A stretch of DNA of 64,000 nt from Alphaproteobacteria bacterium (GCA_009928665.1 SACF01000020.1:1-64000), one strand, 5' to 3'; positions 1 to 8,490 are shown, counted from the stretch's first letter. The notes: generated by a model from the letters alone, not told the origin. Numbers and translations are program-made.

Positions 1-183
1 GATGTTTTTTACCTTTGCTTTGTGGTGTCATGTCGAGTGGTGTTACTTTTTGTGTAAGCAACTTAAATGTAATTACTTACGAGGCAGACACCACTCTTTG
101 TTATATGAAGTTATACAATACTTATTAACATATATTAATCAATCTATTTTTCAACTGCGAAACTTGAGTTATATCAATAAAGG

Positions 184-448
184 GTTAGTAAAAGCTATCA
201 AAAAAATAAAGTCAAAAAAACAAATAATACTTGTTTCCCATAATGCGACCATTCCAATGCTTGCTGACGCCCAAAATATTGTCCTATGCAGAAACGAAAA
301 CAACAAACTCATCATAAAATCCAGTCCCTTGGAGGGAAAAATTGACGGCAAAGAAGTCGTTGACCACATTGCTGAAATTACCGATGGAGGTAAACCTTCA
401 ATAAAGAAACGAGTGAAAAAGTATAACCTAAAAAAATTCAGCGAATAA
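184..448 (+). pseudogene. C-terminal remnant of a TrlF/SMC-like ATPase
   Basis: The open frame runs from base 2, but only the part from about base 184 looks like a real protein. It has the end of an ABC/SMC-type ATPase: a hydrophobic strand followed by VSHNATIPML (the H-loop region) and a basic C-terminus. This matches the C-termini of TrlF-family AAA-like ATPases as I remember them. The Walker A, signature and Walker B parts are absent, and the 60 residues encoded upstream (Cys/Tyr-rich, no domain) do not look like this family. I therefore read it as a 5'-truncated relic, not a functional enzyme. Its stop lies one base before the next start, so the original two-gene arrangement survives. Confidence 0.55.
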
Positions 449-449
449 T

Positions 450-722
450 ATGAAACTGATATTCACAAAAGACGCGAACAATGAAATAAATGTTCAGTTT
501 CAAAAAGGGACAGTTGTTGAAGACTTTTCATATACCGAAATGATAAGTCAATTATTGACACAAAATGTATTTGATGATACACACTTTACAAATTTATCAG
601 AGGAAGAACAAGCAAAAATAAAAGGTATGCTCGACAAAATCAGTGCTGTTTTTCAAGAGGAAGAAGTAGAAGAAAATGAGGGATATGATAATGAGCCAGA
701 ATATAAAAAAACCAGCTACTAA
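450..722 (+). CDS. Small acidic hypothetical protein
   Basis: A 90-residue acidic protein beginning MKLIFTKDANNEIN, with no signal peptide or membrane segment and a Glu-rich C-terminal third. I do not recognise the family. It starts directly after the stop of the ATPase remnant, so it was probably the second gene of that operon and may be a small partner of the ATPase. With the ATPase truncated, it may be an orphan. Base composition is AT-rich like the rest of the first 4.8 kb. Confidence 0.5.
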   Translation: MKLIFTKDANNEINVQFQKGTVVEDFSYTEMISQLLTQNVFDDTHFTNLSEEEQAKIKGMLDKISAVFQEEEVEENEGYDNEPEYKKTSY

Positions 723-872
723 AAGTACCCACCCGAAAGGCGGGGTTTCGACCTTCGCAGATACATTTGTGCAAGCCGAAAGTTCAGTTCTCCGAATAAA
801 CTGTAGTGCTAAAAATCCCGTCCTTAGCTTAGCTGCAAACCGTTACCTGCTATTACAACAAATTACAAACAA
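723..872. other. Cassette-style intergenic segment
   Basis: Non-coding 150 bases with a GGCGGGG-containing stretch near 738 and CAAACCGTTACCTGC at 836-850, just before the next start. Similar GTTA-containing stretches lie near the ends of the other isolated genes in this region (2294-2302, 3098-3105, 4151-4163). A 66-codon frame crosses it (676-876) but shows no protein-like character and is rejected. Confidence 0.35.
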
Positions 873-2165
873 ATGAGAAAGATAATAATTACAATATCAA
901 CTTTACTCGGATTAAGTTGCAGTCTGTTCGGACAAGAATTGACGTTAAAAGAAAAGGCAATCGAAGAATTTAAGAAAGAGCATTATAAAGAGGCAATTGA
1001 AATTCTTGAAAAAGCAGTTGTAGAAACTCCCAATGATGCAGAGATTTATTATTATCTGGGTTGGTATAATCACTATTTAGCCTATGACAGCCGTCCTTTG
1101 AAAGGATATGATTTTACGCATTCTGAGAGAATATTTTCATATTTGGATAAGGCTTTAGAATTGAATCCAAACTATGGAGATGCAAAATATTTTTATGGCG
1201 CGGAATGTAGTGGAAATGCTTTTAATGCAATGCAGAATTACGATTTAGAGAAACTGAAATATTTTTATAAGCGGGCATTCGACAAAGGCGCTTACCCTTC
1301 CTGGTTAATTGAGTTAGGAAAAAATTTACTTAACTCTTGTCCTCAAAATTCAATTCTTTTTGCCGGTGGCAATGCTGACTTTGATATTTGCTCATATCTG
1401 CAATTGCAGCAAGAATTCAGAAAAGATATAACGGTAATCCCAATTGGGAATATTGACCGACCCTGGTATGTAGAATTCTTAAAAAATGGGTTAAAAGGAG
1501 GCGTAAAACCTGTTGTTCTGAGTTTAACAAAAAATCAGATTTATGATATTCACCCTTTTAAATGGGATACAACAACTATCCCAATTCCTGTACCCAAAGA
1601 AGATATTGAAAGGTATAGCCTTCCCGGTGATTACAAATTGAATTGGCAAGTTAATCCCGACTTGTCATCAAACAGACAGCATTCAAAGATGCGTGGAGAA
1701 AATGCAAAAAACAGAACGTATTTAAGTCCGCAACAAGCAATATTGTTACAAATAATTGAAGAAAACTATGTGTTACGACCAATTTGTTTTTCAAATTTTT
1801 GCAATCCATTTTTTTATGGTGGTTTAGAGAAATATTTTACTAATTGTGGTTTGATTTCAAAACTAACAGCTGTTGATACAAAAGATAAAGGCATTCAAAA
1901 TGACTATTCCGAGATGGAAAAGTTGCTAAGGAGTGAAAATTTCAAACATTATTCAGATATAATTAAAAATGACCTGCCACGAATATCAGGATTAACATTT
2001 TCATACCACCGGACATTGTACATGTTAGCCAAAGAGTATGCTGACAATAATGACAAAGAGAAACTGAATGGCTTAATTAATTTGTACAACCATCAATTAC
2101 AGATAGGGTTTAATGAAGAGACAGAAAAATATTTCAGAGACGAACTGGAGAAACTAAAAAAATAA
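873..2165 (+). CDS. Secreted TPR protein with DUF2723-like C-terminal part
   Basis: 430 residues. An N-terminal signal peptide ends near LFGQ (residues 1-21). Tetratricopeptide helices follow at about residues 22-140 (AIEILEKAVVETPNDAEIYY and KALELNPNYGDAKY). From about residue 155 the sequence has the pattern SILFAGGNADFDICSYLQ followed by DITVIPIGNIDRPWY. This resembles the soluble C-terminal domain of Bacteroidota DUF2723 membrane proteins, where the text is usually LFTxGDNDTYPLWYLQ. The membrane half of that family is missing, so this is a free-standing relative exported to the periplasm. Function unknown. It stands alone, flanked by repeat-like intergenic DNA, in the AT-rich region. Confidence 0.6.
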   Translation: MRKIIITISTLLGLSCSLFGQELTLKEKAIEEFKKEHYKEAIEILEKAVVETPNDAEIYYYLGWYNHYLAYDSRPLKGYDFTHSERIFSYLDKALELNPNYGDAKYFYGAECSGNAFNAMQNYDLEKLKYFYKRAFDKGAYPSWLIELGKNLLNSCPQNSILFAGGNADFDICSYLQLQQEFRKDITVIPIGNIDRPWYVEFLKNGLKGGVKPVVLSLTKNQIYDIHPFKWDTTTIPIPVPKEDIERYSLPGDYKLNWQVNPDLSSNRQHSKMRGENAKNRTYLSPQQAILLQIIEENYVLRPICFSNFCNPFFYGGLEKYFTNCGLISKLTAVDTKDKGIQNDYSEMEKLLRSENFKHYSDIIKNDLPRISGLTFSYHRTLYMLAKEYADNNDKEKLNGLINLYNHQLQIGFNEETEKYFRDELEKLKK

Positions 2166-2293
2166 CAGCAGTTACCACGCGGTATAAAAAAATTGCCGGG
2201 TCAGTGCGTTATTCAAGGATTGTAGCCCGCTTCAATTTTTGTGTAACCAGACAGGAAATCGTCCGTAATCGGCAACTTTACATACTGACAAAT

Positions 2294-2302
2294 CGTTAGC
2301 AA
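2294..2302. repeat. GTTAGCAA arm of an inverted pair around the 4Fe-4S gene
   Basis: CGTTAGCAA occurs 39 bases before the start of the 2341 gene. Its exact inverted copy TTGCTAAC lies at 3098-3105, across the end of that gene. The eight-base inverted pair brackets the gene, as expected of a mobile gene cassette, but it is short and could be chance. Confidence 0.3.
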
Positions 2303-2340
2303 TAAAGCAAAAAAGATGAACAACTAAATTTTTAAATAAG

Positions 2341-3111
2341 ATGAAGCGTATTTTTACCTTTAATTTTTTATCCAGATTGATTTTTTTACTCATTACTCCT
2401 GTATTTTTTCAATTCTTTGCATTCGGTTTTATCTGGCATTCCATCTATTGGGGCGTGATTACGGCTGTAATGTTGATTTGGTTGGGGTTTATCGTTATTT
2501 CTCCTTTATTTGGCAGAATTGGATGTGGTTGGTTCTGCTTCATGGGAACAGCAATTGATATGGCAGGAAAACATTCGATTTATAAGACTAAATGGAAGAA
2601 ACCAAAGATTTGGGTGAGATTATTAATTCTGGTACCCTTTTTTGCTACTTCAATTACTTTTTATTTTCTTAAAAGCCAGGAAGGAGTTACACATAATTTT
2701 GATGTTATCCCGGGATTCCTAAAATTAGATTTCAGTATGCACTATAAAATAGTTTGGATTGCTGATATTGCTTCTGCAATTATCCTGGGATTACTCCTTG
2801 ACAAAAGATGGGCTTGCAAAAACTTATGTATGATGGGGACATTATGCGCGGCAGGAGCAACATATTCCCGACTCATTCCTGTTGTGGATGCCAATAAATG
2901 TACGCAATGTCATAAATGCGAAACAGAATGTCTGACAGCAATACAAATTGTTGATTACGTAAATAACAACAAAGGATTGGTGACTAATTCAGAATGTATT
3001 CTTTGCGGTAAATGTTTGGATGTCTGTAAATTTGATGCTATTAAATTGAAATTTATCTGGGACAGAGGAAAATATAAAAATTCATTAAAAAGCCCGGTTG
3101 CTAACATGTGA
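2341..3111 (+). CDS. NapH/CcoG-like membrane 4Fe-4S protein
   Basis: 256 residues with about four membrane segments in the first 155 residues, a GCGWFCFMGT motif after the second, and CKNLCMMGTLC in a later loop. These paired Cys motifs are typical of the NapH/NosR/CcoG electron-transfer family. The C-terminal cytoplasmic part is a two-cluster ferredoxin: CTQCHKCETEC and CILCGKCLDVC, all eight Cys present. The expected role is passing electrons across or along the membrane between quinol and a periplasmic or cytoplasmic partner. No partner enzyme is encoded next to it, so it looks like an isolated transferred gene. The last codons overlap the inverted-repeat arm TTGCTAAC. Confidence 0.75.
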   Translation: MKRIFTFNFLSRLIFLLITPVFFQFFAFGFIWHSIYWGVITAVMLIWLGFIVISPLFGRIGCGWFCFMGTAIDMAGKHSIYKTKWKKPKIWVRLLILVPFFATSITFYFLKSQEGVTHNFDVIPGFLKLDFSMHYKIVWIADIASAIILGLLLDKRWACKNLCMMGTLCAAGATYSRLIPVVDANKCTQCHKCETECLTAIQIVDYVNNNKGLVTNSECILCGKCLDVCKFDAIKLKFIWDRGKYKNSLKSPVANM

Positions 3112-3285
3112 TATGGGCAAGTTTATGAAATGAGAAAATCAAGTACAAAAATGAACAATAAAAAATTTGACACATCATAGCGAACAAAAATTGATTTAAT
3201 CAGTTAATGTGGACAAATTAACCACTATAAAAACAGGGCGGAACCGAAAAGCCTAATGAGTAGGTACAATTTTAAATTCCATATT

Positions 3286-4122
3286 ATGAAACCGACGATT
3301 TTTACTATTATGTTTTTATTTTCATTACTTTCTGTAAGTGCACAACAAAATGATACACTTACAAATGAAACAATTATTCAACTATCCAAAATCGGATTGC
3401 AATCCTCTGTAATTATAGGTAAAATTCATACGAGTGTCTGCAAATTTAATACCAGCACAGATGCATTAATAAAATTAGGCAACAATTCAGTCTCAGCAGA
3501 TGTAATCACAGAGATGATGAAAGTTCAATCAGACCAGAAATCCGATGAGGCAAATCTGAAAGAGGCCAACAATCCGAATGTAATGCATGCTCCCGGGATT
3601 TATTATTATAATCCAAATGACCCCGAAAAACAGTTAAGAAAAGTTGATGCTACAGTTATCGGAAGTACCGAAACCCATGGTGCAAATTACTATGGATACG
3701 GTGGACGTAGCAGCATTTCAAATGTTTCCGGCCCGGCGAGTAAACTACAAATAAATGAAGATTCTCCGACCTTTTATTTTTATTTTGAAAACAACACGGA
3801 TCCGATTTTGAATAATTGGTGGTTTGCTGTTGCTACGACTCCTAATGAATTTGCTCTTGTTAAATTTGAAACAAATAAGGTCAGCAGGTCGTTCCAAACG
3901 GCAAAAGTCTCCGGTGCCGCTGGATATAGTGGAGGAGTTTCAGGCATACCCGAAAAAGTAAAGATTCCATTTGAATATAACGAGATTGCAGCCGGTATCT
4001 ATTCCGTTACCTTCAAAACTCCATTAAAATATGGGGAATATTGTTTTGTTTACGGTACTTTGGCACCACAACGTTACGTAAATAATAAGGTCTTTGATTT
4101 TGGAATCCCAAAGAAAAAATAA
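3286..4122 (+). CDS. Secreted hypothetical protein
   Basis: 278 residues from ATG 3286. This start is preferred over 3256 because MKPTIFTIMFLFSLLSVSAQ is a clean signal peptide, whereas the longer form buries it. The mature protein starts with a helical segment of about 80 residues (LSKIGLQSSVIIGKI ... LGNNSVSADVITEMM) resembling the small repeated domain often found in Bacteroidota periplasmic proteins. A Gly/Tyr-rich linker follows (YYGYGG), then a beta-rich domain with KFETNKVSR and PLKYGEYCFVYG. No catalytic motif is visible. It stands alone in the AT-rich region. Function unknown. Confidence 0.6.
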   Translation: MKPTIFTIMFLFSLLSVSAQQNDTLTNETIIQLSKIGLQSSVIIGKIHTSVCKFNTSTDALIKLGNNSVSADVITEMMKVQSDQKSDEANLKEANNPNVMHAPGIYYYNPNDPEKQLRKVDATVIGSTETHGANYYGYGGRSSISNVSGPASKLQINEDSPTFYFYFENNTDPILNNWWFAVATTPNEFALVKFETNKVSRSFQTAKVSGAAGYSGGVSGIPEKVKIPFEYNEIAAGIYSVTFKTPLKYGEYCFVYGTLAPQRYVNNKVFDFGIPKKK

Positions 4123-4174
4123 TTAAAGAAACCGGTCCAAAACATGCCGGCTAAGCGTTAGATCTCATTAATGA

Positions 4175-4327
4175 AAAGAAAATCATTCACACTGCCATTT
4201 CTGTGGTTATAAAATAGTTTATGATCCAGAAGATAATATGTTTGGTTTGGGAATGAAATCAAATAAAGATGAATTGATTTTCATTTGCTATTATGGCACG
4301 TTTGCGGAGACATTAAGAGGAATGTAA
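4175..4327 (+). pseudogene. Start-less remnant of a small CxxC protein
   Basis: A 50-codon open stretch with no usable ATG near its beginning; it opens right after an in-frame TGA (4172-4174). It encodes HCHFCGYKIVYDPEDN and ends at TAA 4325-4327. The Cys-x-x-Cys pair and non-random composition suggest the 3' part of a small zinc-knuckle-type protein that has lost its start. An ATG at 4171 is out of frame with it, consistent with a frameshift. This is inference from composition only. Confidence 0.3.
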
Positions 4328-4345
4328 TTCAATAGGAAAAATAAT

Positions 4346-4699
4346 ATGTTTGAATCATTTGGGAACAAGGTTAAAATTAAAACAACTTCCGAGACTGAAA
4401 AATTAGGATTAGCAGGAAAAACAGGAGATGTATTTGGACAAACTACACCTTCAATTACAGAAGTTGAAGTAATTGGCAAGACTGAAAAAGACTTTGCTAT
4501 TAATGCATATTTTGAGGATTTAAAGGATTCTTATTGGTTTGATGAAGAACTTATCGAAACAATTGACATTGGGACTGGTTCTGTGATAACTTTAGATGGT
4601 GTAGACAAAAAATGGACAAAGGATTCAAATGGTAATTGGATTGAAGAAAATACGATTCCCAGTACCGTGAAAAAATGGTGGAAATTTTGGAAAAAATAA
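4346..4699 (+). CDS. Hypothetical protein (117 aa)
   Basis: A small soluble protein starting MFESFGNKVKIKTT. The N-terminal half looks like a small beta-barrel that could be SH3-like (TEKLGLAGKTGDVFGQTTPS), followed by an acidic region (YFEDLKDSYWFDEELIE) and a Trp/Lys-rich tail (KKWWKFWKK). I do not know its function. The tail could touch membrane or nucleic acid. A 48-base palindromic repeat begins 21 bases after its stop, as it does after the toxin gene at 8017-8427. Confidence 0.55.
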   Translation: MFESFGNKVKIKTTSETEKLGLAGKTGDVFGQTTPSITEVEVIGKTEKDFAINAYFEDLKDSYWFDEELIETIDIGTGSVITLDGVDKKWTKDSNGNWIEENTIPSTVKKWWKFWKK

Positions 4700-4719
4700 A
4701 TAACGACACGCCAACACAC

Positions 4720-4767
4720 AATAAATAAGGCTTCGTGCGGCGCAAGCCCGGCATGAAGCCGTGTTGC
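4720..4767. repeat. Palindromic repeat, copy 1
   Basis: A 48-base element, AATAAATAAGG followed by a stem-loop with arms GGCTTCGTGC and GCATGAAGCC (one G-T wobble). It matches the element at 8443-8490 at 46 of 48 positions; the differences are C/T at 4741 and G/T at 4763. Both copies sit 16-21 bases after a stop codon. It may act as a terminator-like hairpin or as a recombination or REP-type unit. Confidence 0.75.
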
Positions 4768-5031
4768 ACGAAATTCTTGGTAAAAGCCAACAAATAGGAT
4801 TATAGGGATTTAATCACAGTGAGATTGATCTGGACAACCGTTATCCGGATAAACGATTAATGGAGAATTACTCTTCAATGGATTGATGGTCATTCATACG
4901 ATGTAGAAATTGTTGATTATCATTAAAATCAGGTAATATGTACAAATTGAGAAACACTTATCCTGAAGGCGAATTTGAAAGTGGAAATTATTCTCCTTTG
5001 TTATATTTACAGTTCCTGTTAATATGAATCT
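4768..5031. other. Gap with short gene scraps
   Basis: 264 bases without a gene. Short open stretches, for example 4861-4926 (encoding LQWIDGHSYDVEIV before a TAA), look like leftovers of degraded coding sequence rather than regulatory DNA. TATATTTA at 5002-5009 is one mismatch from the TAnnTTTG box and could serve the gene starting at 5032. Confidence 0.3.
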
Positions 5032-6867
5032 ATGACGAAAAGAATACCCGTTCCTCTTGTTTTGATTTTCCTTTTGGCGATCCTTCTTTGTAATTGCACA
5101 TACAAGCCCAAAATCGAATTTGACAGGGGGATCAAAAAGCCCGACAGTGCCGTAATCGGGATATCGCTTTCGCCCCAGGATACGGCTTATACACTTTACG
5201 AATCGACTGATCTTAATTTTTACCTCAGGATGTTCGGCCTGCCGCTATATTCAGTTACCTTCTTCATGGATGAAAATAAAATATATAATAATGAGGATAC
5301 TGCCGGGGTTGTGCATCTCGATTTCTACACATATTATCCCGGTACACATACATTGACGATGGTCGTCACCACCGGCTCGAATTCGGGTAGCCTTGCCGAC
5401 CTTCTTCATTCAGAAGGATTTGTTATTTCAAAAAAATGGAAGATCCATTTTCTTCAATGCGATCCGCCAATAGCTTGCCAGATTAAACGAATCATTGATA
5501 CGAATGGCACCTCCATGATCACCTGGGAAAAATACCAGGGCGTTGCCTTTAAGGAATATTACATCTTCAAAGCCTCGGACCTGAACGGCAACATCTGGGA
5601 TGAACGAATGATCCGTATAATTACGTGCCCCGGAGATACTTCGATTTTTGATTCGACTGCACTGGGTGGAACGGTTTATTACAGGATCGAGGTTGTTAAT
5701 TCCGGCGGATATGCATACAGCAACCACTACATGCACGAAACAAACAAAAGCGGACTGAAGGCGACCTGGACCGGTGGAGAAACCATCAAATTTACCTGGA
5801 ATCAAAGCCGGTTTTACAGGAATTTTGATAAGTATGAGATCACGGATGAAACCAGCGGTAAGGAGGTGATTTATTCAACAGATTCCATTTCGGTCAACTC
5901 ATTCATTTATAATGGCGGTATATTCGGCGGAACCATGAAATTTACGATCCGCCTGTATGGAAAATATCCTTCCTTTTCCTATAATGACGACAACAATTCC
6001 ACAGCAACGGTTAATATTGGCAAAACCTTTCCTGCTTTTGATAAGTTTTATAATACCTCCGTTAACAACATTGCTTATTTGCTCAACGATTACAAGCTGT
6101 CACGACGCGATCTTGCAACCGGCCAGATGTATGGCACCGTGGACCTGGGATTCGGAACTTCCTGGTGTGCCGTGTCACCGGATGACAACCTGATCATAAC
6201 TCCAACGTTCTGGGATAGTTACAAGAAGATCATCCCATCCAATTTTTACCATATCGAAACTGTGCAACTTCCGGTGAGCTACGGTCCATGTATGGAAACG
6301 ACTCTTTCGGGCGCCGGGACAGGTATGGGGCAGATGGATATGCCCCAGAATGGTTACTTTATCTATAATTTCCAGAGTAACGCAATGGTGTTTTCAAAGA
6401 TCACGACCAGCCTGAGTTGCGGGAGGATAAGTCCTGACGGCAATTATGTCATAACGGGTTTCTCGTCGGGTTCCCCCCTGAAATGTTACCGTATCACAAA
6501 CAATGACTTCGAATTTGTGTGGACCAATCCCTCGACACCCTGTGATTTCATTCCGAAAACGAATCTTGTGGCGCTGGTGAATAAAACCACCTCCACGGTT
6601 GATATCAGGGATGTAGCGAGCGGTCAGCTCGCTTTCACCTTTACAACGGGATCGGGCGAAAACTATCACGATACGGATCCCAATAATCCCTTCATGCTGT
6701 TTTCAACAGCAGCTGCCTGGAATCAGAAAGGACGGTTATCGGTATACAACTATACAACAGGGGCAAAAGTTTATGAAGTTTATACCCTGAATTCGGGTTG
6801 GGCGCCATTTGCAATACAGGATGCAACCATTTATTCAGGTGTCGGATTCCAGATAAAAATGCAATAA
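5032..6867 (+). CDS. Cell-surface/periplasmic protein with beta-propeller
   Basis: 611 residues. The N-terminus (RIPVPLVLIFLLAILLCNC) is a signal sequence ending in Cys residues, so a lipoprotein is possible, although the lipobox is not canonical. Residues 40-320 contain Ig/fibronectin-like beta domains (SSTDLNFYLRMFG ... VYYRIEVVNSGGYAYS). Residues 330-611 contain repeated strands typical of a WD40/YVTN-type propeller (GTSWCAVSPDDNLIITPTF, CGRISPDGNYVITGF, TVDIRDVASGQLAFTF). Its stop overlaps the next start (TAATG), so the pair is translationally coupled. The role is probably in surface recognition or structure; no enzyme motif seen. Confidence 0.65.
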   Translation: MTKRIPVPLVLIFLLAILLCNCTYKPKIEFDRGIKKPDSAVIGISLSPQDTAYTLYESTDLNFYLRMFGLPLYSVTFFMDENKIYNNEDTAGVVHLDFYTYYPGTHTLTMVVTTGSNSGSLADLLHSEGFVISKKWKIHFLQCDPPIACQIKRIIDTNGTSMITWEKYQGVAFKEYYIFKASDLNGNIWDERMIRIITCPGDTSIFDSTALGGTVYYRIEVVNSGGYAYSNHYMHETNKSGLKATWTGGETIKFTWNQSRFYRNFDKYEITDETSGKEVIYSTDSISVNSFIYNGGIFGGTMKFTIRLYGKYPSFSYNDDNNSTATVNIGKTFPAFDKFYNTSVNNIAYLLNDYKLSRRDLATGQMYGTVDLGFGTSWCAVSPDDNLIITPTFWDSYKKIIPSNFYHIETVQLPVSYGPCMETTLSGAGTGMGQMDMPQNGYFIYNFQSNAMVFSKITTSLSCGRISPDGNYVITGFSSGSPLKCYRITNNDFEFVWTNPSTPCDFIPKTNLVALVNKTTSTVDIRDVASGQLAFTFTTGSGENYHDTDPNNPFMLFSTAAAWNQKGRLSVYNYTTGAKVYEVYTLNSGWAPFAIQDATIYSGVGFQIKMQ

Positions 6868-7619
6868 TGAGGACTATGTTATACCGCAGTTTTCCTGTTT
6901 TGTTTGCTTTGATTTATTGCGCAGGGCTCACCAGCGGACAGTCATTTACTGTAGGAATGAATATCGGCTTCGGAAGCTATTCCATGCAATCGCTCAGGCA
7001 GTTACAGGAATACCGCCTCGAATCTGCCGGGTTACCGGCACAGGTAACGGACAATTTTCCGGCCAATTGGACAAGCGGGATCGAGGTGGGTATTGGTTTC
7101 CCGAAATTCCCGTCACATCTTTACTGGTTTTTCCAATTTTCATCGACAGGTGCAAGGGTCAGCTCCGTAGATTATTCTGGTGAGATGAAGCTTGACATAG
7201 TGGCGAATGCACTTCAGTTCGGCACCTGCCTCGAGCAGGATGTCTGGCGGATTAAATTCTTCTCATTGTCAGTTTCAGGCAAGGTTAGCTATCTTGTGAC
7301 CCAAGCCACCACCTTGGATTACCTCCGAATATACGATCAGGCCGAGAGAACCGAGTACCGGTTTAGCGCCAACGGTGGCGGGTTTGAGCCCGGGCTCCTT
7401 GCAGGGTTCAATATCTGGTACCTCAGAATGGGGATTTATGGCGGGTATCTTTTCAGCATTTCCGAAGGACTGCATCTTCCCCATGAATCCAAAGCAATGC
7501 TCGAAATGCCGAACGGCGAGAAGGTAATCCCTCAGTGGAACGGCTGGCGTGCCCTTCTCACCCTTGATTTTCGTATACCAATGGCAAAGAAGAATCCGGG
7601 AAAGGAAAATACGGAATGA
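6867..7619 (+). CDS. Outer-membrane beta-barrel-type protein
   Basis: 250 residues from ATG 6867, which shares its A with the upstream TAA (TAATG). An upstream in-frame start at 6798 would place 23 residues inside the previous gene and push the signal peptide inward, so it is rejected. MLYRSFPVLFALIYCAGLTSGQ is a signal peptide. The rest alternates hydrophobic and polar residues in strands separated by Gly-rich turns (FTVGMNIGFGSYSM, GGFEPGLLAGFNIWYLRMGIY) and ends in LLTLDFRIPM, as outer-membrane barrels do. It probably works with the upstream propeller protein as a two-gene surface unit. Confidence 0.65.
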   Translation: MRTMLYRSFPVLFALIYCAGLTSGQSFTVGMNIGFGSYSMQSLRQLQEYRLESAGLPAQVTDNFPANWTSGIEVGIGFPKFPSHLYWFFQFSSTGARVSSVDYSGEMKLDIVANALQFGTCLEQDVWRIKFFSLSVSGKVSYLVTQATTLDYLRIYDQAERTEYRFSANGGGFEPGLLAGFNIWYLRMGIYGGYLFSISEGLHLPHESKAMLEMPNGEKVIPQWNGWRALLTLDFRIPMAKKNPGKENTE

Positions 7620-7724
7620 TTCATGGCAATTCGAGAGCTGGTCTCAACCTTTCTGGCAGAGGCGGTCGAAGGGACTGAAAAGGTTGGTACGCCTTGGACG
7701 GGCTAAACCAATGTTACCGGCTAC

Positions 7725-7755
7725 TTGACTTTGACGTATATATTTTATATCTTTG
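7725..7755 (+). promoter_or_regulatory. Bacteroidota promoter for the toxin-antitoxin pair
   Basis: TTG at 7725-7727, 20 bases, then TATCTTTG at 7748-7755, a full match to the TAnnTTTG -7 box. The antitoxin ATG is at 7775, leaving a leader of about a dozen bases. Confidence 0.7.
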
Positions 7756-7774
7756 TACGCCTAAATAAATTATA

Positions 7775-8020
7775 ATGGAAACAAAGCTCACATTAAGGTT
7801 AAAGAAAAAAGTAATTGATCAAGCAAAAAGATATGCTAATGATCACGAAACCAGTTTATCTAAATTAATTGAAAACTACTTAGAAGCTGTTACTAAGGAC
7901 GCTGAAGAGGATATCCGGATTTCACCTCTTGTAAAATCTTTAAGCGGAATCATTCAATTACCCGGAAATGTTAAGCTCAAAGAACGATATCACAAACATT
8001 TAAGTGAGAAATACTTATGA
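7775..8020 (+). CDS. DUF6364-type antitoxin
   Basis: 81 residues. The N-terminal METKLTLRLKKKVIDQAKRY followed by HETSLSKLIENYLEAV is a ribbon-helix-helix DNA-binding fold of the DUF6364 type. The C-terminal 35 residues are a flexible tail likely to wrap the toxin. ATGA overlap (8017-8020) couples it to the PIN-domain toxin. As in other such pairs, the antitoxin probably represses the promoter at 7725-7755; that is inference. Confidence 0.8.
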   Translation: METKLTLRLKKKVIDQAKRYANDHETSLSKLIENYLEAVTKDAEEDIRISPLVKSLSGIIQLPGNVKLKERYHKHLSEKYL

Positions 8021-8427
8021 TTAAAAAAGTGTTTGTCGATACCGACATTATTTTTGATCTGCTTGCAAAACGAGATCCATTCTACCTCGCGGCAGCCAGG
8101 TTATTCACATTAGCCGATGAAGGTAAGATTCAGATTTGTATTTCTTCTCTTTCCTTTGCAAATATTCATTATCTCCTTTCAAAAGAGCTTTCATCCGCTG
8201 AAGCAAAAAAAATCCTGAGAAAATTTAAATTGCTCGTTCATATTTCCGAATTAAATGAAAAAATAATTGATTTGGCTTTAAATTCTGAGTTTGTTGATTT
8301 TGAAGATGCCATTCAATATTTTTCTGCCATACAGAATGGGATTGATATTATATTGACAAGGAACATTAAAGATTATAAGAAAGCACAAATCACTATATTA
8401 ACTGCTCAGGACTTTATTAATTTATAA
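8017..8427 (+). CDS. PIN-domain ribonuclease toxin (VapC type)
   Basis: 136 residues. The PIN fold is shown by the first acidic residues in KVFVDTDIIFDLLAKR, the central SSLSFANIHYLL, the acidic pair in EFVDFEDAIQYFSA and the late IDIILTRNIKDY, where the usual Asp after TRN is placed as NIKD. Such toxins cut RNA, often tRNA, when released from the antitoxin. The start overlaps the antitoxin stop by four bases. AT-rich composition and the palindromic repeat 16 bases after the stop suggest it arrived as a unit. Confidence 0.8.
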   Translation: MIKKVFVDTDIIFDLLAKRDPFYLAAARLFTLADEGKIQICISSLSFANIHYLLSKELSSAEAKKILRKFKLLVHISELNEKIIDLALNSEFVDFEDAIQYFSAIQNGIDIILTRNIKDYKKAQITILTAQDFINL

Positions 8428-8442
8428 AATTGGTCTGGCGCT

Positions 8443-8490
8443 AATAAATAAGGCTTCGTGCGGTGCAAGCCCGGCATGAAGCCGTTTTGC
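8443..8490. repeat. Palindromic repeat, copy 2
   Basis: Second copy of the 48-base element described at 4720-4767, again with the AATAAATAAGG prefix and a GGCTTCGTGC / GCATGAAGCC stem. It lies between the toxin stop and the promoter of the CotH-like gene. Confidence 0.75.

Noticed and set aside
2..183. N-terminal part of the frame 2-448 as real protein
   Set aside because: The first 60 residues are unlike the ATPase family and have no start with a ribosome-binding context; homology begins near base 184.
676..876. 66-codon frame bridging two genes
   Set aside because: It overlaps the 450-722 gene, covers repeat-like intergenic DNA and shows no protein character.
2294..4163. Classical integron attC sites
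   Set aside because: Only GTTAGAT at 4157 fits the GTTRRRY core; the matching second core is missing, other GTTA sites do not fit, and no integrase is present. Only a cassette-like region is claimed.
7620..7724. tRNA or small RNA between the barrel gene and the toxin-antitoxin pair
   Set aside because: A weak AACCTTT/AAAGGTT pairing is visible, but there is no cloverleaf, no CCA end and no promoter pointing to it.
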